Source: Alteribacter keqinensis
GTDB taxonomy: Bacteria > Bacillota > Bacilli > Bacillales > Salisediminibacteriaceae
DNA: 64,000 nucleotides
NCBI RefSeq assembly: GCF_003710255.1
Contig: NZ_RHIB01000001.1
Location: forward strand, 372,001 to 436,000
Direction of reading: 5' to 3'
Part shown: positions 48,853 to 57,960 of the stretch, piece after piece
How positions within the stretch are numbered: position 1 is the first letter of the stretch
Layout: each line of letters begins with the position of its first letter
The notes under the pieces: generated by a model
What the model was told of the DNA's origin: nothing
The model's database searches: none
What the model saw: only the letters and a program-made list of their open reading frames with translations
Position numbers and translations under genes: made by a program

Positions 48853-51153
48853 ATGATGAGCGAATCAACTGAAGCAAATTATGCAAAAGGGGAACTTCTT
48901 CATTTGATTTATCACAATGAAGAAAGTCTGTATACAGTTGCAAAAATAAAGGTCACAGACTCGAGTCTGGATCTTCCGGACCGTGAACTTACGGTGGTGG
49001 GGATTCTCCCTAAACTCGATTATGATGTGACCTATCTTTTTCATGGAGAAATAAAAGACCATCCGCGTTTCGGAAAGCAGTTTAAAGCTGATCAGTTCCG
49101 TAAAGAAGTCCCACAGACGAAACAGGGAATTATTCATTACTTATCAAGTGACCGGTTCCCCGGTATAGGCGCCAAAACCGCTGAAAATATCGTTGAAACA
49201 CTTGGGGATCAGGCCATTACGGCCATTCTTGAGGATAAAACCCGCCTTTACCAGGTGGAGGGACTGAAAAAGGACAAGGCTGATAAGATCTACGGTACTC
49301 TCCTTGAGGAGCAAGGCGTAGAGCAGGTCCTGTTAACGTTATATGATTACGGCTTCGGACTGCAGCTCGCCATGAAAGTGTATCAGGCATATAAACTTGA
49401 TGCCATGCGAATCATTGAAGAGAACCCTTATAAAATGATTGAAGACGTGGAAGGAATCGGATTCGCCAAAGCTGATGCCATCGGCTACAAGCGTGGCCTC
49501 AGAGGAAACCATCCAGATCGTATCAAAGCTGCCGTCATTTATGTACTTACAGAACAGACGATGAATGAAGGTCATGTTTACACGCCCGTCAAGGCTGTTC
49601 TGACCGGGGCTCAAAGGCTTCTCAGTGAGAGAGAACGTGTGGATGAAGAAGATATTGCCCAGGCGGTTATTGAGATGGGTGAAGAAGGCAAAGTGATGGT
49701 AGAAAAAGAACGGATGTACCTTCTTACCCTGTACTTTGCTGAAAAGGGGATTGTCTCCAATCTGCACCGGCTGATCAGCCGTGGAAAATCAGTAGAGGAT
49801 TTCCCGGAATCCGAGTTTTTAAAAGCTCTAGGCAGAGTAGAAGAAGAACTGGGAATCGAATATGCAGTTACTCAGAAGGAAGCCATCCAGACGGCTCTTA
49901 CCTCTCCCGTAATGGTTCTGACCGGGGGACCAGGAACAGGAAAAACGACAGTGATAAACGGTCTCGTTGAAGTTTACGGAAAATTAAAGGGTGTTTCGGT
50001 AAATCCTGATGACTATAAAAAAGACGATCAGTTCCCGGTTATTCTCGCCGCCCCAACAGGGCGTGCGGCTAAAAGGATGACCGAGTCTACAGGTCTTCCT
50101 GCCTCAACGATTCACAGGCTTCTTGGCTTTAAAGGAAATCAGGACGACTTTGAATATGGTGATCATCATCAGCTTGAAGGAAGCCTGATTATTTTGGATG
50201 AAATGTCCATGGTGGACACCTGGCTTTGCAATCAGCTGCTAAAAGCGATTCCTGACGACATGCAGGTTCTGTTTGTAGGAGATGAAGATCAGCTGCCCTC
50301 GGTAGGGCCGGGTCAGGTTCTGAGTGACATCCTGTCAACGGAACTGTTGCCGTCTGCTCAGCTGACGGCCATCTTCAGACAGGCTGAAGGCTCCAGCATC
50401 ATTACTTTTTCCCATGCTATAAAAGAAGGGAAGAACCTTGCAGAGGTAGACCGTAAAAGCAGCGATCTGCGGTTTATTCCATGTGCGATGTCACAGACAG
50501 CCGATGCGGTTAAACAAATCTGTGAAAGAGCAATAGTGAGAGGCTACACCCCGAAAGACATTCAGGTCCTGGCTCCTATGTATCGTGGGGACGCAGGTGT
50601 TACAGCTTTGAATGAAATGCTTCAGGAGCTGTTTAATCCAAAAAAAGAAGGCAGGCGGGAAGTGGCCTACGGAGATGTAATCTACCGGCATGGCGATATG
50701 GTTCTTCAGCTCGTTAACAATCCCGAAGAGAACGTATATAACGGGGACAGAGGTGAGATAGTTGCGATTTTCACACCAAAAGAAACGGAGCAGAACCAGA
50801 CGATGATCGTTATTTCATTTGATGGAATCGAAGTCGCTTATTCAAAGTCGGACTTAAATCAGATCACCCACGCATACTGCTGCTCCATTCACAAATCACA
50901 GGGAAGCGAATTCCCTATTGTTGTTATGCCAATTGTGCGGAGCTATGCGAGAATGCTCCGTAAAAATCTGATTTACACCGGTGTGACAAGGGCGAGGGAC
51001 TTTTTGTTAATGTGCGGGGAATGGCAGGCCCTTAAGAATGCTGTTGGACGTGAAGAAGGGACAGGGCGGAACACGACCCTTCGTGAAAAGCTGAAAGCGG
51101 CATTTATGGAAGTGACTCACCAGCATGATAAAACGGGTGTTACCAAAGACTAA
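48853..51153 (+). CDS. recD2: ATP-dependent helicase RecD2
   Basis: The 766-residue superfamily 1B 5'-3' helicase has an N-terminal OB-like domain and helix-hairpin-helix region (FPGIGAKTAENIVETLG), Walker A TGGPGTGKTTVING, Walker B LIILDEMSMVD, motif III VGDEDQLPSVGPGQVL and a C-terminal UvrD-like end (YCCSIHKSQGSEFPIVV). It works in replication-fork and mismatch repair without RecBC. Two ATGs in a row open the gene, and the ribosome-binding site (GCAGGTC) is weak. Confidence 0.95.
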   Translation: MMSESTEANYAKGELLHLIYHNEESLYTVAKIKVTDSSLDLPDRELTVVGILPKLDYDVTYLFHGEIKDHPRFGKQFKADQFRKEVPQTKQGIIHYLSSDRFPGIGAKTAENIVETLGDQAITAILEDKTRLYQVEGLKKDKADKIYGTLLEEQGVEQVLLTLYDYGFGLQLAMKVYQAYKLDAMRIIEENPYKMIEDVEGIGFAKADAIGYKRGLRGNHPDRIKAAVIYVLTEQTMNEGHVYTPVKAVLTGAQRLLSERERVDEEDIAQAVIEMGEEGKVMVEKERMYLLTLYFAEKGIVSNLHRLISRGKSVEDFPESEFLKALGRVEEELGIEYAVTQKEAIQTALTSPVMVLTGGPGTGKTTVINGLVEVYGKLKGVSVNPDDYKKDDQFPVILAAPTGRAAKRMTESTGLPASTIHRLLGFKGNQDDFEYGDHHQLEGSLIILDEMSMVDTWLCNQLLKAIPDDMQVLFVGDEDQLPSVGPGQVLSDILSTELLPSAQLTAIFRQAEGSSIITFSHAIKEGKNLAEVDRKSSDLRFIPCAMSQTADAVKQICERAIVRGYTPKDIQVLAPMYRGDAGVTALNEMLQELFNPKKEGRREVAYGDVIYRHGDMVLQLVNNPEENVYNGDRGEIVAIFTPKETEQNQTMIVISFDGIEVAYSKSDLNQITHAYCCSIHKSQGSEFPIVVMPIVRSYARMLRKNLIYTGVTRARDFLLMCGEWQALKNAVGREEGTGRNTTLREKLKAAFMEVTHQHDKTGVTKD

Positions 51154-51179
51154 GGAGTGTTCAAGGAGTGTGATGCACT

Positions 51180-51653
51180 TTGCGAACATTTCAAAAGGTC
51201 AAGGGAACACCCGTTTTTTTACTGGCTGATGGATCGAATATTGGTAAAGTGAGCGATCTCTTTGTTGATGACAGCGGCAGTGTGACCGGCTTTTGGGTAG
51301 CGGGGAGGAAATGGTGGCAAAGACGTAAATTCCTGCGTTTGGATACCATTGAAAAAACAGAGACTGCAGCGATTTATATAAAAAGTGATGCAGATCTGTC
51401 GTTTGCACCTGAAGCGCTTTTCCGCTTTCATGACGGGAAAAATCATCTTTTTGGAAAGCCCTTGTTAACGGAAGACGGGGCCGTAACCGGGCTTCTGGAA
51501 GATGTATATTTTCTTGACGATCTGGGCACGATTGTAGGGTATGAAGTGACCAATGGTTTTATTTCGGACTTTACTGAAGGCAGGCATGTTGTAAAAACTG
51601 ACTGTCCTCTCAGAGTCGAAAAGGACCAGCTGGTGCTGCGGACTCACAGTTAA
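51180..51653 (+). CDS. PRC-barrel domain protein (YrrD-like)
   Basis: The 157-residue protein contains two PRC-barrel-like units: KVKGTPVFLLADGSNIGKVSDLFVDDSGSV near the start and GKPLLTEDGAVTGLLEDVYFLDDLGTIVGYEV from about 90. PRC barrels bind RNA or proteins; the role here is unknown. It starts at TTG after AAGGAGTG. recD2 ends 27 bases upstream, as with yrrC-yrrD in B. subtilis. Confidence 0.82.
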   Translation: MRTFQKVKGTPVFLLADGSNIGKVSDLFVDDSGSVTGFWVAGRKWWQRRKFLRLDTIEKTETAAIYIKSDADLSFAPEALFRFHDGKNHLFGKPLLTEDGAVTGLLEDVYFLDDLGTIVGYEVTNGFISDFTEGRHVVKTDCPLRVEKDQLVLRTHS

Positions 51654-51671
51654 TGCTTGGAGGAGAGCGAA

Positions 51672-51866
51672 ATGCGTTGCCCAAACTGCAAAGGCAAAGA
51701 TATTGGAAAAATCGGTTCAAATCAATTTTACTGCTGGAACTGTTTTATTGAACTCACCTTGTCAAACGGACGATTATCATTACACCAAGTAGAAGCAGAC
51801 GGGAGTTTAAGTTCTCTTGATGACCTGTTTGCAGAAGAGGAACGTCGTGTCGAAACAGACTTCTGA
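51672..51866 (+). CDS. Small zinc-ribbon-like protein
   Basis: The 64-residue protein starts MRCPNCKGKDIGKIG and has a second Cys pair in FYCWNCF, a four-Cys zinc ribbon. The tail is acidic. GGAGGAG before the ATG at 51672 sets the start. A protein of this kind follows yrrD in several Bacillus genomes; function unknown. Confidence 0.75.
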   Translation: MRCPNCKGKDIGKIGSNQFYCWNCFIELTLSNGRLSLHQVEADGSLSSLDDLFAEEERRVETDF

Positions 51867-51883
51867 CTGGTGGTGACAGACGA

Positions 51884-52081
51884 ATGAGGTATTTATCTTT
51901 AATGGCCATCGGTGCCGGTGCTGCTGCCTATGCCATGAGCATGGACAAAAAGACCCGGAGACGATGGAAAAAACGGATGGGGAACGTAAACTTCCTGGAG
52001 GAGTTTGACCTGGATGACTACATCCCAAGCAAACGCCAGATGAAACGTTACCAGCGACGTTTAAAGAAAGCAATTTCGTAA
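51884..52081 (+). CDS. DUF3918-family small protein (YrzQ-like)
   Basis: The 65-residue basic protein has a short hydrophobic N-terminus (YLSLMAIGAGAAAYAMS) followed by a Lys/Arg-rich tail. The pattern fits the DUF3918 (YrzQ) family, whose function is unknown. GGTGGTGA precedes the ATG. It ends 7 bases before a terminator. Confidence 0.7.
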   Translation: MRYLSLMAIGAGAAAYAMSMDKKTRRRWKKRMGNVNFLEEFDLDDYIPSKRQMKRYQRRLKKAIS

Positions 52082-52088
52082 AACAAGA

Positions 52089-52113
52089 ACCGGCAGACTT
52101 TCCTGCCGGTTTT
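52089..52113 (+). terminator. Intrinsic terminator closing the recD2 group
   Basis: A perfect 8-bp stem ACCGGCAG/CTGCCGGT is followed by TTTT. Confidence 0.8.
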
Positions 52114-52115
52114 TC

Positions 52116-52172
52116 AAATTGTCGGGGGTCTGTCCCCGCATAATTTTGTGCGGGACAGACCCCCGACAATTT
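52116..52172. repeat. Long palindrome of the GGGGGTCTGTCCCC repeat type
   Basis: The left arm begins AAATTGTCGGGGGTCTGTCC and the right arm (52149-52172) is its complement with one base missing in a C-run. A 24-bp stem with an 8-base loop results. A half copy is at 9731-9754. The element lies directly between the yrzQ terminator and the AI-2E transporter gene. Confidence 0.9.
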
Positions 52173-52227
52173 TGTGACTAAAAGGATGGATTTGGATGCA
52201 CCCTAAATGGATGAGGGGGTGTATGCG

Positions 52228-53316
52228 ATGCACGAGAGGTATGTGAGAAGACTCGTTAAGCTTGGGGCTGTAGTTTTGTTTTTAGTCATCATTGCAGTTC
52301 TTTATATGATGGTTGTTGAGCTTAAGGAGCTCTGGATAAAAGTCGGGCGAATTTTTCTCCCATTTCTCCTTGCTGTTTTTATCGCATATTTACTTCACCC
52401 GGCTGTGGTGTGGCTTGATCAGAGGAACGTTCGCCGTCCCTATTCGATTCTTCTCATCTTCGGGTTATTTTTAGCTGTATTTGTCACTGCCGTCGTTAAA
52501 GCAACACCGTATTTTATTCAGGAAGGCAGGGACTTTCTCGATCAGCTTCCGGGGCTCGCAAATACATACCGGGGGTTTATGTCTGATTTTCATGAGCAGA
52601 CGGAATGGCTCCCTGACAGCTTTCAGGTTAAAGCAGAAGCGTGGCTTCAAAAGGGGGAAGCCTTTACTGCGGATGCTCTTCTCGGGCTGGTCGATTTCCT
52701 GAGAACCGCCCTTGATTTTCTGTTTTTGTTTATCGTTATTCCGTTTATCGTCTTTTACCTTTTAAAAGACATTAAACTGATTCATAAAGTAGTCTGGTAT
52801 TTTACACCGAGACGTTTTCGGAGTGAAGGGAAACAGCTTCTTGCAGACGTAGATGAGTCTCTCGGAAATTACATCCGCGGCCAATTGCTTGTCTGTTTTG
52901 GAGTAGGTCTGGTTGCTTTTATCGGTTTTTGGATCATCGGACTGCCTTATGCATCCTTAATTGCCCTGTTTATTGCCGTTACGAATATCATTCCGTACTT
53001 CGGGCCGGTTATCGGTGCAGTTCCTGTTTTGCTAATTGCTCTCACAGAGAGCATAAACCTGGTGGTTTTCGCTCTGGCAATTATCATCATCGTTCAGTTA
53101 GTTGAAGGAAATATCCTTGCCCCGCTTATTGTAGGGAAGTCTCTTCATATGCACCCGGTGTTGATTATTTTTGCCCTCGTAGTAGGCGGTGAGCTTGCAG
53201 GAATCATCGGTCTTATCGTAGCTGTTCCGTTACTGGCTGTGCTGAAAGTATTTATTATTCATATTCGTAAGCTGTTACGAGAAAAAAAAGAAGTGATCGA
53301 ACGCCAGGAATATTGA
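52228..53316 (+). CDS. AI-2E family transporter (YrrI-like)
   Basis: The 362-residue protein has about eight membrane helices. The family pattern includes LLHPAVVWLDQRNVRRPYSI, IPFIVFYLLKDIKL, AVTNIIPYFGPVIGAVPV and GKSLHMHPVLIIFALVVGG. Members were named for AI-2 export, but some are Na+/H+ antiporters, so the substrate is open. GAGGGGGTG sets the ATG at 52228. The stop overlaps the -35 box of the alaS promoter. Confidence 0.88.
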   Translation: MHERYVRRLVKLGAVVLFLVIIAVLYMMVVELKELWIKVGRIFLPFLLAVFIAYLLHPAVVWLDQRNVRRPYSILLIFGLFLAVFVTAVVKATPYFIQEGRDFLDQLPGLANTYRGFMSDFHEQTEWLPDSFQVKAEAWLQKGEAFTADALLGLVDFLRTALDFLFLFIVIPFIVFYLLKDIKLIHKVVWYFTPRRFRSEGKQLLADVDESLGNYIRGQLLVCFGVGLVAFIGFWIIGLPYASLIALFIAVTNIIPYFGPVIGAVPVLLIALTESINLVVFALAIIIIVQLVEGNILAPLIVGKSLHMHPVLIIFALVVGGELAGIIGLIVAVPLLAVLKVFIIHIRKLLREKKEVIERQEY

Positions 53317-53341
53317 CAAAGCCTTAACCGATTTCTATAAT
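53313..53341 (+). promoter_or_regulatory. Sigma-A promoter of the alaS T-box leader
   Basis: A perfect TTGACA overlaps the stop codon of the preceding gene, and a perfect TATAAT follows after 17 bases. It is the closest match to consensus in the window. Confidence 0.9.
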
Positions 53342-53344
53342 GAC

Positions 53345-53598
53345 AGGTAGACAAGTGATTCCACATGAAAAATTGTTGAAGGAACGGAATCGTTACAGCC
53401 CATCACAAAGAGAGGTACCTCCCAGGCTGAAAGAGGACCACGATGAAGAGTAACGGTCGGCTACTCCGGAGAGCAGGTTAATCCCTGCCGGCTGACACAC
53501 TGTTATTGTGTTGCGAGGTGACAGACAACAAGTCTGTAACCAGGGTGGTACCGCGTGAGAACTCTCTCGTCCCTGATTTTCAGGGGCGGGAGTTTTTT
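53345..53598 (+). promoter_or_regulatory. T-box leader of alaS
   Basis: AGGGTGGTACCGCG lies at 53542-53555, followed by a terminator (ACTCTCTCGTCCCTG with CAGGGGCGGGAGT, then TTTTTT, 53561-53598). GCT at 53460-53462 is a possible alanine specifier, but I could not settle the base pairing of stem I. Confidence 0.92.
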
Positions 53599-53624
53599 GT
53601 GTTTTTAAGAATCTTTTTTTTAAA

Positions 53625-53690
53625 ATGTTGATTGCAGCGAATGCACGACACTCCAGCGAAAACGGAGAGCGAAGGAGCGTCAGCATTACA
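53625..53690. repeat. Degenerate repeat between T-box and alaS
   Basis: TTGATTGCAGCGAATGCACG followed by ACACTCC matches, in reverse complement, the spacer before spoVB (about 23950-23985), and resembles fragments near 11730 and 29580. It lies in the leader between the terminator and alaS, so it is transcribed. Confidence 0.65.
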
Positions 53691-53740
53691 TGATCCAAGT
53701 CAGATAAGACCAAGTGATTAATATGAAGGAGGAAATAAAC

Positions 53741-56383
53741 ATGAAACGATTAACATCTGCAGAAGTAAGACAGAAGTATCTTGACTTTTTTAAGGAAAAA
53801 GGACATGACGTGGAGCCGAGTGCCTCCCTTGTTCCTCACGAAGATCCATCACTTCTTTGGATTAACAGTGGTGTTGCAACACTGAAGAAGTACTTTGACG
53901 GCCGGGTGATTCCGCAAAACCCGCGGATCGTGAACGCACAAAAGTCTATTCGTACAAACGACATTGAGAACGTAGGAAAGACAGCCCGCCACCACACTTT
54001 TTTTGAAATGCTGGGTAACTTCTCGATCGGCGATTACTTTAAAAAGGAATCCATCCATTGGGCTTGGGAATTCCTTACGGATGAGAAGTGGATCGGATTT
54101 GATCCCGAGAAGCTTGCCGTGACCATTTATCCTGACGACGATGAAGCCTTCCAAATCTGGCACGAAGAAGTAGGACTGCCAAAAGAGCGGATCATACGTC
54201 TTGAGGAAAACTTCTGGGACATCGGTGAAGGGCCTTGTGGACCAAACACTGAGATCTTCTATGATCGCGGTGAAACTTATGGCAATGACATGGACGATCC
54301 GGAAATGTTTCCTGGAGGCGAGAACGAGCGTTACCTCGAAATCTGGAACCTTGTTTTTTCCCAGTTCAATCATAATCAAGATGGAAGCTATACGCCTCTT
54401 CCGAAGAAGAATATTGATACGGGTATGGGTCTTGAGCGAATGGTAAGCGTGATTCAGGACGCCCGTACGAACTTTGATACGGACTTGTTTATGCCGATTA
54501 TCGAATCAACAGAAGCGATTGCAGATACAAAATACGGCAGCGCTTCAGAAACAGATACGGCATTTAAAGTAGTAGCAGACCACATCCGTACCGTTACATT
54601 CGCTGTATCTGACGGCGCGTTACCGTCCAACGAAGGCCGCGGCTACGTTCTACGCCGACTTTTACGCCGTGCGGTACGCTATGCAAAGCAGATCGGAATT
54701 GAACGTCCGTTTATGTATGAACTCGTGCCGGTAGTCGGTGAAATTATGGAGCCGTTCTACCCGGAAGTGAAACAAAAAGAAGCGTTCATTCAAAAGGTCG
54801 TTAAAAACGAAGAAGAGCGTTTCCACGAGACACTTCATGACGGGCTTGCAATGCTTAATAAAGTCATGGATCAGGCTAAAGATAATGGTGTTTCCGAAAT
54901 TTCAGGTGAAGATGTTTTCCGTCTTTACGATACGTACGGCTTCCCTGTGGACCTCACAGAAGAGTATGTGACAGATGCGGGCTTTACGGTTGATACTGAA
55001 GGCTTTGAAGCTGAGATGAAAAAGCAGCGTGACCGTGCCCGTGCAGCAAGACAATCTTCAGGGTCCATGCAGACTCAGGATGAAGTACTCGGCAACATCA
55101 AAGAGCCAAGCGAATTCATCGGCTATGATGTCCTTGACATTCCGTCCGTCGTAAAAGTGATTGTCAAAGACAAGCAGCTTGCTGAAACAGTAAAGGCCGG
55201 TGAACAGGCACAAATTATCGTGGACCGCACACCGTTTTACGCAGAAAGCGGCGGGCAAATTGCCGATAAAGGAACATTCGAGACTGAGGGTGTTAAAGTG
55301 AACGTACTGGACGTTCAAAAAGCTCCAAACGGCCAAAACCTTCACTCGGTTGAAGTAGTAGAAGGGACTCTTGAGCTCGATATGGGACTGAACGCCAAGG
55401 TCGATCAGACAAACCGCATCGGTGTTATTAAAAACCATACAGCTACACACCTTCTCCATCAGGCACTTAAAGATGTCCTTGGTGAACACGTAAACCAGGC
55501 AGGTTCCCTAGTTGAAGAAGGACGACTCCGTTTTGATTTCTCCCATTTTGGTCAGATTCAGGAAGGAGAAATGAAGGAGATCGAAGAAATTGTCAATGAA
55601 AAAGTATGGAATGCCCTGTCGGTGCACACGATGTATAAGAGCTTAGCCGAAGCAAAGGAAATGGGTGCCATGGCTTTATTCGGCGAAAAATACGGAGACG
55701 AAGTACGCGTCGTTAAAGTTGGAGACTACAGCCTGGAGCTCTGCGGAGGATGTCACGTAAACAATACAGCTGAAATTGGTTTGTTTAAAATTGTTTCTGA
55801 AGCAGGAATCGGAGCGGGTGTCCGTCGAATCGAAGCAGTAACCGGGAAGAATGCCTACATTCACATGAATGGTCAGGTTAATGTATTGACAGAAGCAGCT
55901 GTAAGCCTTAAGTCGAATCTTCAGGACGTTCCAAAGCGTATCGAACAGCTGCAAAAACAGTTGAAAGAAAAGCAAAAAGAAAACGAATCCCTTTCAGCCA
56001 AGCTCGGAAACATGGAAGCAAGCAGTGTACTGGACGATATTCAGACTGTGGACGGGGTTAAAGTATTAAGTGTAAAAGTAAACGCATCTGACATGAATGG
56101 TCTTCGCCAGATGGCAGATTCTTTGAAAGACAAGCTTGGATCGGGTATCCTCGTGTTAGGAACGAACCAAGGTGAAAAAGTAAGCATTGTAGCCTCTGTT
56201 TCACAAGATCTGATCAAAGAAGGGTATCACGCAGGCAATATCGTCAAGGAAGTGGCTGCGCGCTGCGGAGGCGGAGGCGGTGGCCGTCCTGATATGGCCC
56301 AGGCCGGCGGTAAAGATCCTTCCAAGCTTGAAGGAGCTCTGCAGGCAGTACCGGAGCTTGTAAAAAGAAATTCCTTATCGTGA
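53741..56383 (+). CDS. alaS: Alanyl-tRNA synthetase
   Basis: AlaRS (880 residues) has the class II core ([17 protein letters not shown]; motif 2 near [21 protein letters not shown]), the tRNA recognition region, the editing domain with [11 protein letters not shown] and [13 protein letters not shown], and the C-terminal DHHA1/C-Ala domain with [17 protein letters not shown]. Length is normal. AAGGAGGAAA before the ATG at 53741 decides the start. It is controlled by the upstream T-box. Confidence 0.97.
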   Translation: MKRLTSAEVRQKYLDFFKEKGHDVEPSASLVPHEDPSLLWINSGVATLKKYFDGRVIPQNPRIVNAQKSIRTNDIENVGKTARHHTFFEMLGNFSIGDYFKKESIHWAWEFLTDEKWIGFDPEKLAVTIYPDDDEAFQIWHEEVGLPKERIIRLEENFWDIGEGPCGPNTEIFYDRGETYGNDMDDPEMFPGGENERYLEIWNLVFSQFNHNQDGSYTPLPKKNIDTGMGLERMVSVIQDARTNFDTDLFMPIIESTEAIADTKYGSASETDTAFKVVADHIRTVTFAVSDGALPSNEGRGYVLRRLLRRAVRYAKQIGIERPFMYELVPVVGEIMEPFYPEVKQKEAFIQKVVKNEEERFHETLHDGLAMLNKVMDQAKDNGVSEISGEDVFRLYDTYGFPVDLTEEYVTDAGFTVDTEGFEAEMKKQRDRARAARQSSGSMQTQDEVLGNIKEPSEFIGYDVLDIPSVVKVIVKDKQLAETVKAGEQAQIIVDRTPFYAESGGQIADKGTFETEGVKVNVLDVQKAPNGQNLHSVEVVEGTLELDMGLNAKVDQTNRIGVIKNHTATHLLHQALKDVLGEHVNQAGSLVEEGRLRFDFSHFGQIQEGEMKEIEEIVNEKVWNALSVHTMYKSLAEAKEMGAMALFGEKYGDEVRVVKVGDYSLELCGGCHVNNTAEIGLFKIVSEAGIGAGVRRIEAVTGKNAYIHMNGQVNVLTEAAVSLKSNLQDVPKRIEQLQKQLKEKQKENESLSAKLGNMEASSVLDDIQTVDGVKVLSVKVNASDMNGLRQMADSLKDKLGSGILVLGTNQGEKVSIVASVSQDLIKEGYHAGNIVKEVAARCGGGGGGRPDMAQAGGKDPSKLEGALQAVPELVKRNSLS

Positions 56384-56452
56384 TTGTTTCGTGTACAATG
56401 AAATTAGGTAAATTCTCCACTTTAAGTGGGAGAGACTGGAGAGGTGTTTGTG

Positions 56453-56722
56453 ATGAGTTCAATGGATAATACAATGAAGTTTAACTTTCACGATGACTCA
56501 ATGGATGCTGACGTAAAAGAAGTTCTGCTTACGGTTTATGCGTCCTTGGAAGAGAAAGGGTACAATCCCATCAATCAGATTGTAGGATACATGTTATCCG
56601 GTGATCCGGCTTATATTCCCCGGCATAACGATGCCAGATCATTAATTCGTAAAATTGAGCGGGATGAATTAATCGAGGAATTGGTGAAATCCTATTTATC
56701 ACAGCACAAAGAGGAGAAGTAA
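56453..56722 (+). CDS. IreB-family regulatory phosphoprotein (YrzL)
   Basis: The 89-residue protein matches the IreB/UPF0297 family: [61 protein letters not shown]. In enterococci IreB is a target of the IreK kinase and affects cephalosporin tolerance. GGAGAGGTG sets the ATG. Its stop overlaps the ruvX ATG by one base; the alaS-yrzL-ruvX-yrzB order is conserved in Firmicutes. Confidence 0.93.
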   Translation: MSSMDNTMKFNFHDDSMDADVKEVLLTVYASLEEKGYNPINQIVGYMLSGDPAYIPRHNDARSLIRKIERDELIEELVKSYLSQHKEEK

Positions 56723-57147
56723 TGAAATCGTTAGGACTTGATGTAGGTACGAAAACCATCGGTGTAGCAGTCAGCGATGCGTTTGGCTGGACAGCTCAAG
56801 GGGTAGAGACCATCAGGTGGAAAAAAGGTGATGAAGAATCGGCCATTAAACGGATCGAACATTTTATTGCTGAATACGACGTATCTACCATTGTAGTAGG
56901 TTTACCAAAGAACATGAACGGAACCGTCGGTGAACGGGGAGAAGCGTGCCTTGAGTTCGCTGATCAATTAAAGGAACGAACCGGACTTGAGGTTACAATG
57001 TGGGACGAGCGTCTGTCCACAGTAGCTGCTGAGCGTATGCTCGTCTCAGCGGATGTGAGCCGGAAAAAGAGAAAAAACGTAATCGACAAAATGGCAGCCG
57101 TGATGATCCTGCAAGGGTATCTCGACCGCCAGCAGTCGGCAAAGTAA
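56722..57147 (+). CDS. ruvX: Putative pre-16S rRNA nuclease RuvX/YqgF
   Basis: The 141-residue RNase H-like protein starts LGLDVGTKTIGVAVSDAFGWTAQG and has IVVGLPKNMNGTVGERG and MWDERLSTVAAERML, the acidic active-site strands of the YqgF family. Members process 16S rRNA ends; the older idea is Holliday junction resolution. GAGGAG sits just before its ATG. B. subtilis counterpart is YrrK. Confidence 0.95.
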   Translation: MKSLGLDVGTKTIGVAVSDAFGWTAQGVETIRWKKGDEESAIKRIEHFIAEYDVSTIVVGLPKNMNGTVGERGEACLEFADQLKERTGLEVTMWDERLSTVAAERMLVSADVSRKKRKNVIDKMAAVMILQGYLDRQQSAK

Positions 57148-57197
57148 ACTCAAGCGCACAAGTTGTGCCTAAAAATGAGAAGAATTGAGGGTTTTAC

Positions 57198-57506
57198 ATG
57201 AGCGAATTTCGTATGCAAAAACCAGAAGAACAAGAACAAATCGTAATCCCGGATGAAACAGGGGAAGAGCATTTGTTTGAAGTGCTGTTCAGCTTTGATG
57301 TAGACAGCACAGGCAACTCCTACATCGTCCTTGCCCCGGCGGGCGCTTACGAGACAGACGACGAAGAAATCGAGGTTCATGCGTTCAAATACGAAGAGCC
57401 GGAAGGCGAAGACATCGCTCTTTTCCCAATTGAATCAGAAGAAGAGTGGGCAATGGTTGAAGAACTGTTGAACACATTCACAGCTGAAGAAGACGAAGTG
57501 GAATAA
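57198..57506 (+). CDS. DUF1292-family acidic protein (YrzB)
   Basis: The 102-residue, very acidic protein has the DUF1292 pattern IVIPDETGEEHLFEVLFSFDVDSTGNSYIVLAPAG and a Glu-rich C-terminus. Function is unknown. It is the fourth gene of the conserved alaS-yrzL-ruvX-yrzB cluster, which ends at a strong terminator. Confidence 0.9.
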   Translation: MSEFRMQKPEEQEQIVIPDETGEEHLFEVLFSFDVDSTGNSYIVLAPAGAYETDDEEIEVHAFKYEEPEGEDIALFPIESEEEWAMVEELLNTFTAEEDEVE

Positions 57507-57510
57507 TCAT

Positions 57511-57537
57511 AAAACCGCCCCAGCAGGGCGGTTTTTT
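57511..57537 (+). terminator. Intrinsic terminator after yrzB
   Basis: AAAACCGCCC pairs with GGGCGGTTTT around CAGCA and runs on into TT. Confidence 0.9.
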
Positions 57538-57712
57538 AATTTGAATACTATGTTTGCTGCTGTCATACAGCCAGACCACCGAGTCGGACGAATAGATCTG
57601 TCGAATATAAGCTGGTGAAAATAAGAATCAAATACGGTTATGCAGGACCTCCCATTCTTATTTATAAATTCAGTCCTAGGGATATTTGATTTCATCCGGG
57701 ACAGCGCGGCTG

Positions 57713-57769
57713 TTTTTACACTTAGGCTCTGAATTTTTACGTTTAGGATTTGAATTTCAACGTTTAGCC
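57713..57769. repeat. Short 21-bp tandem repeat, about 2.7 copies
   Basis: Units TTTTTACACTTAGGCTCTGA-A, TTTTTACGTTTAGGATTTGA-A and TTTCAACGTTTAGCC follow one another. The 420-base spacer 57540-57960 holds no credible gene; a minus-strand open frame across it only reads the repeat as LNVKIQ-like peptides. A TATAAT at 57926-57931 may belong to the mltG promoter. Confidence 0.7.
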
Positions 57770-57960
57770 ACATACACAACTCAATCCGTCAAAATAACAC
57801 CTCAAACGGATTTACTTTCTCCATGACTCCATGACCCGGTCCTTCCCGCTCCATGCTGCAACCGACCAAAGCCATAGTGAACAGATAAAATACCGCAAAA
57901 GCATCGATAATTTGTCGGATTATAGTATAATAGAGAACGTATGGAAGGGGGAAAAAGATC

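Noticed and set aside
57507-57779. A minus-strand 90-codon open frame with LNVKIQ repeats
   Set aside because: The peptide simply reflects the 21-bp tandem repeats and overlaps the yrzB terminator.
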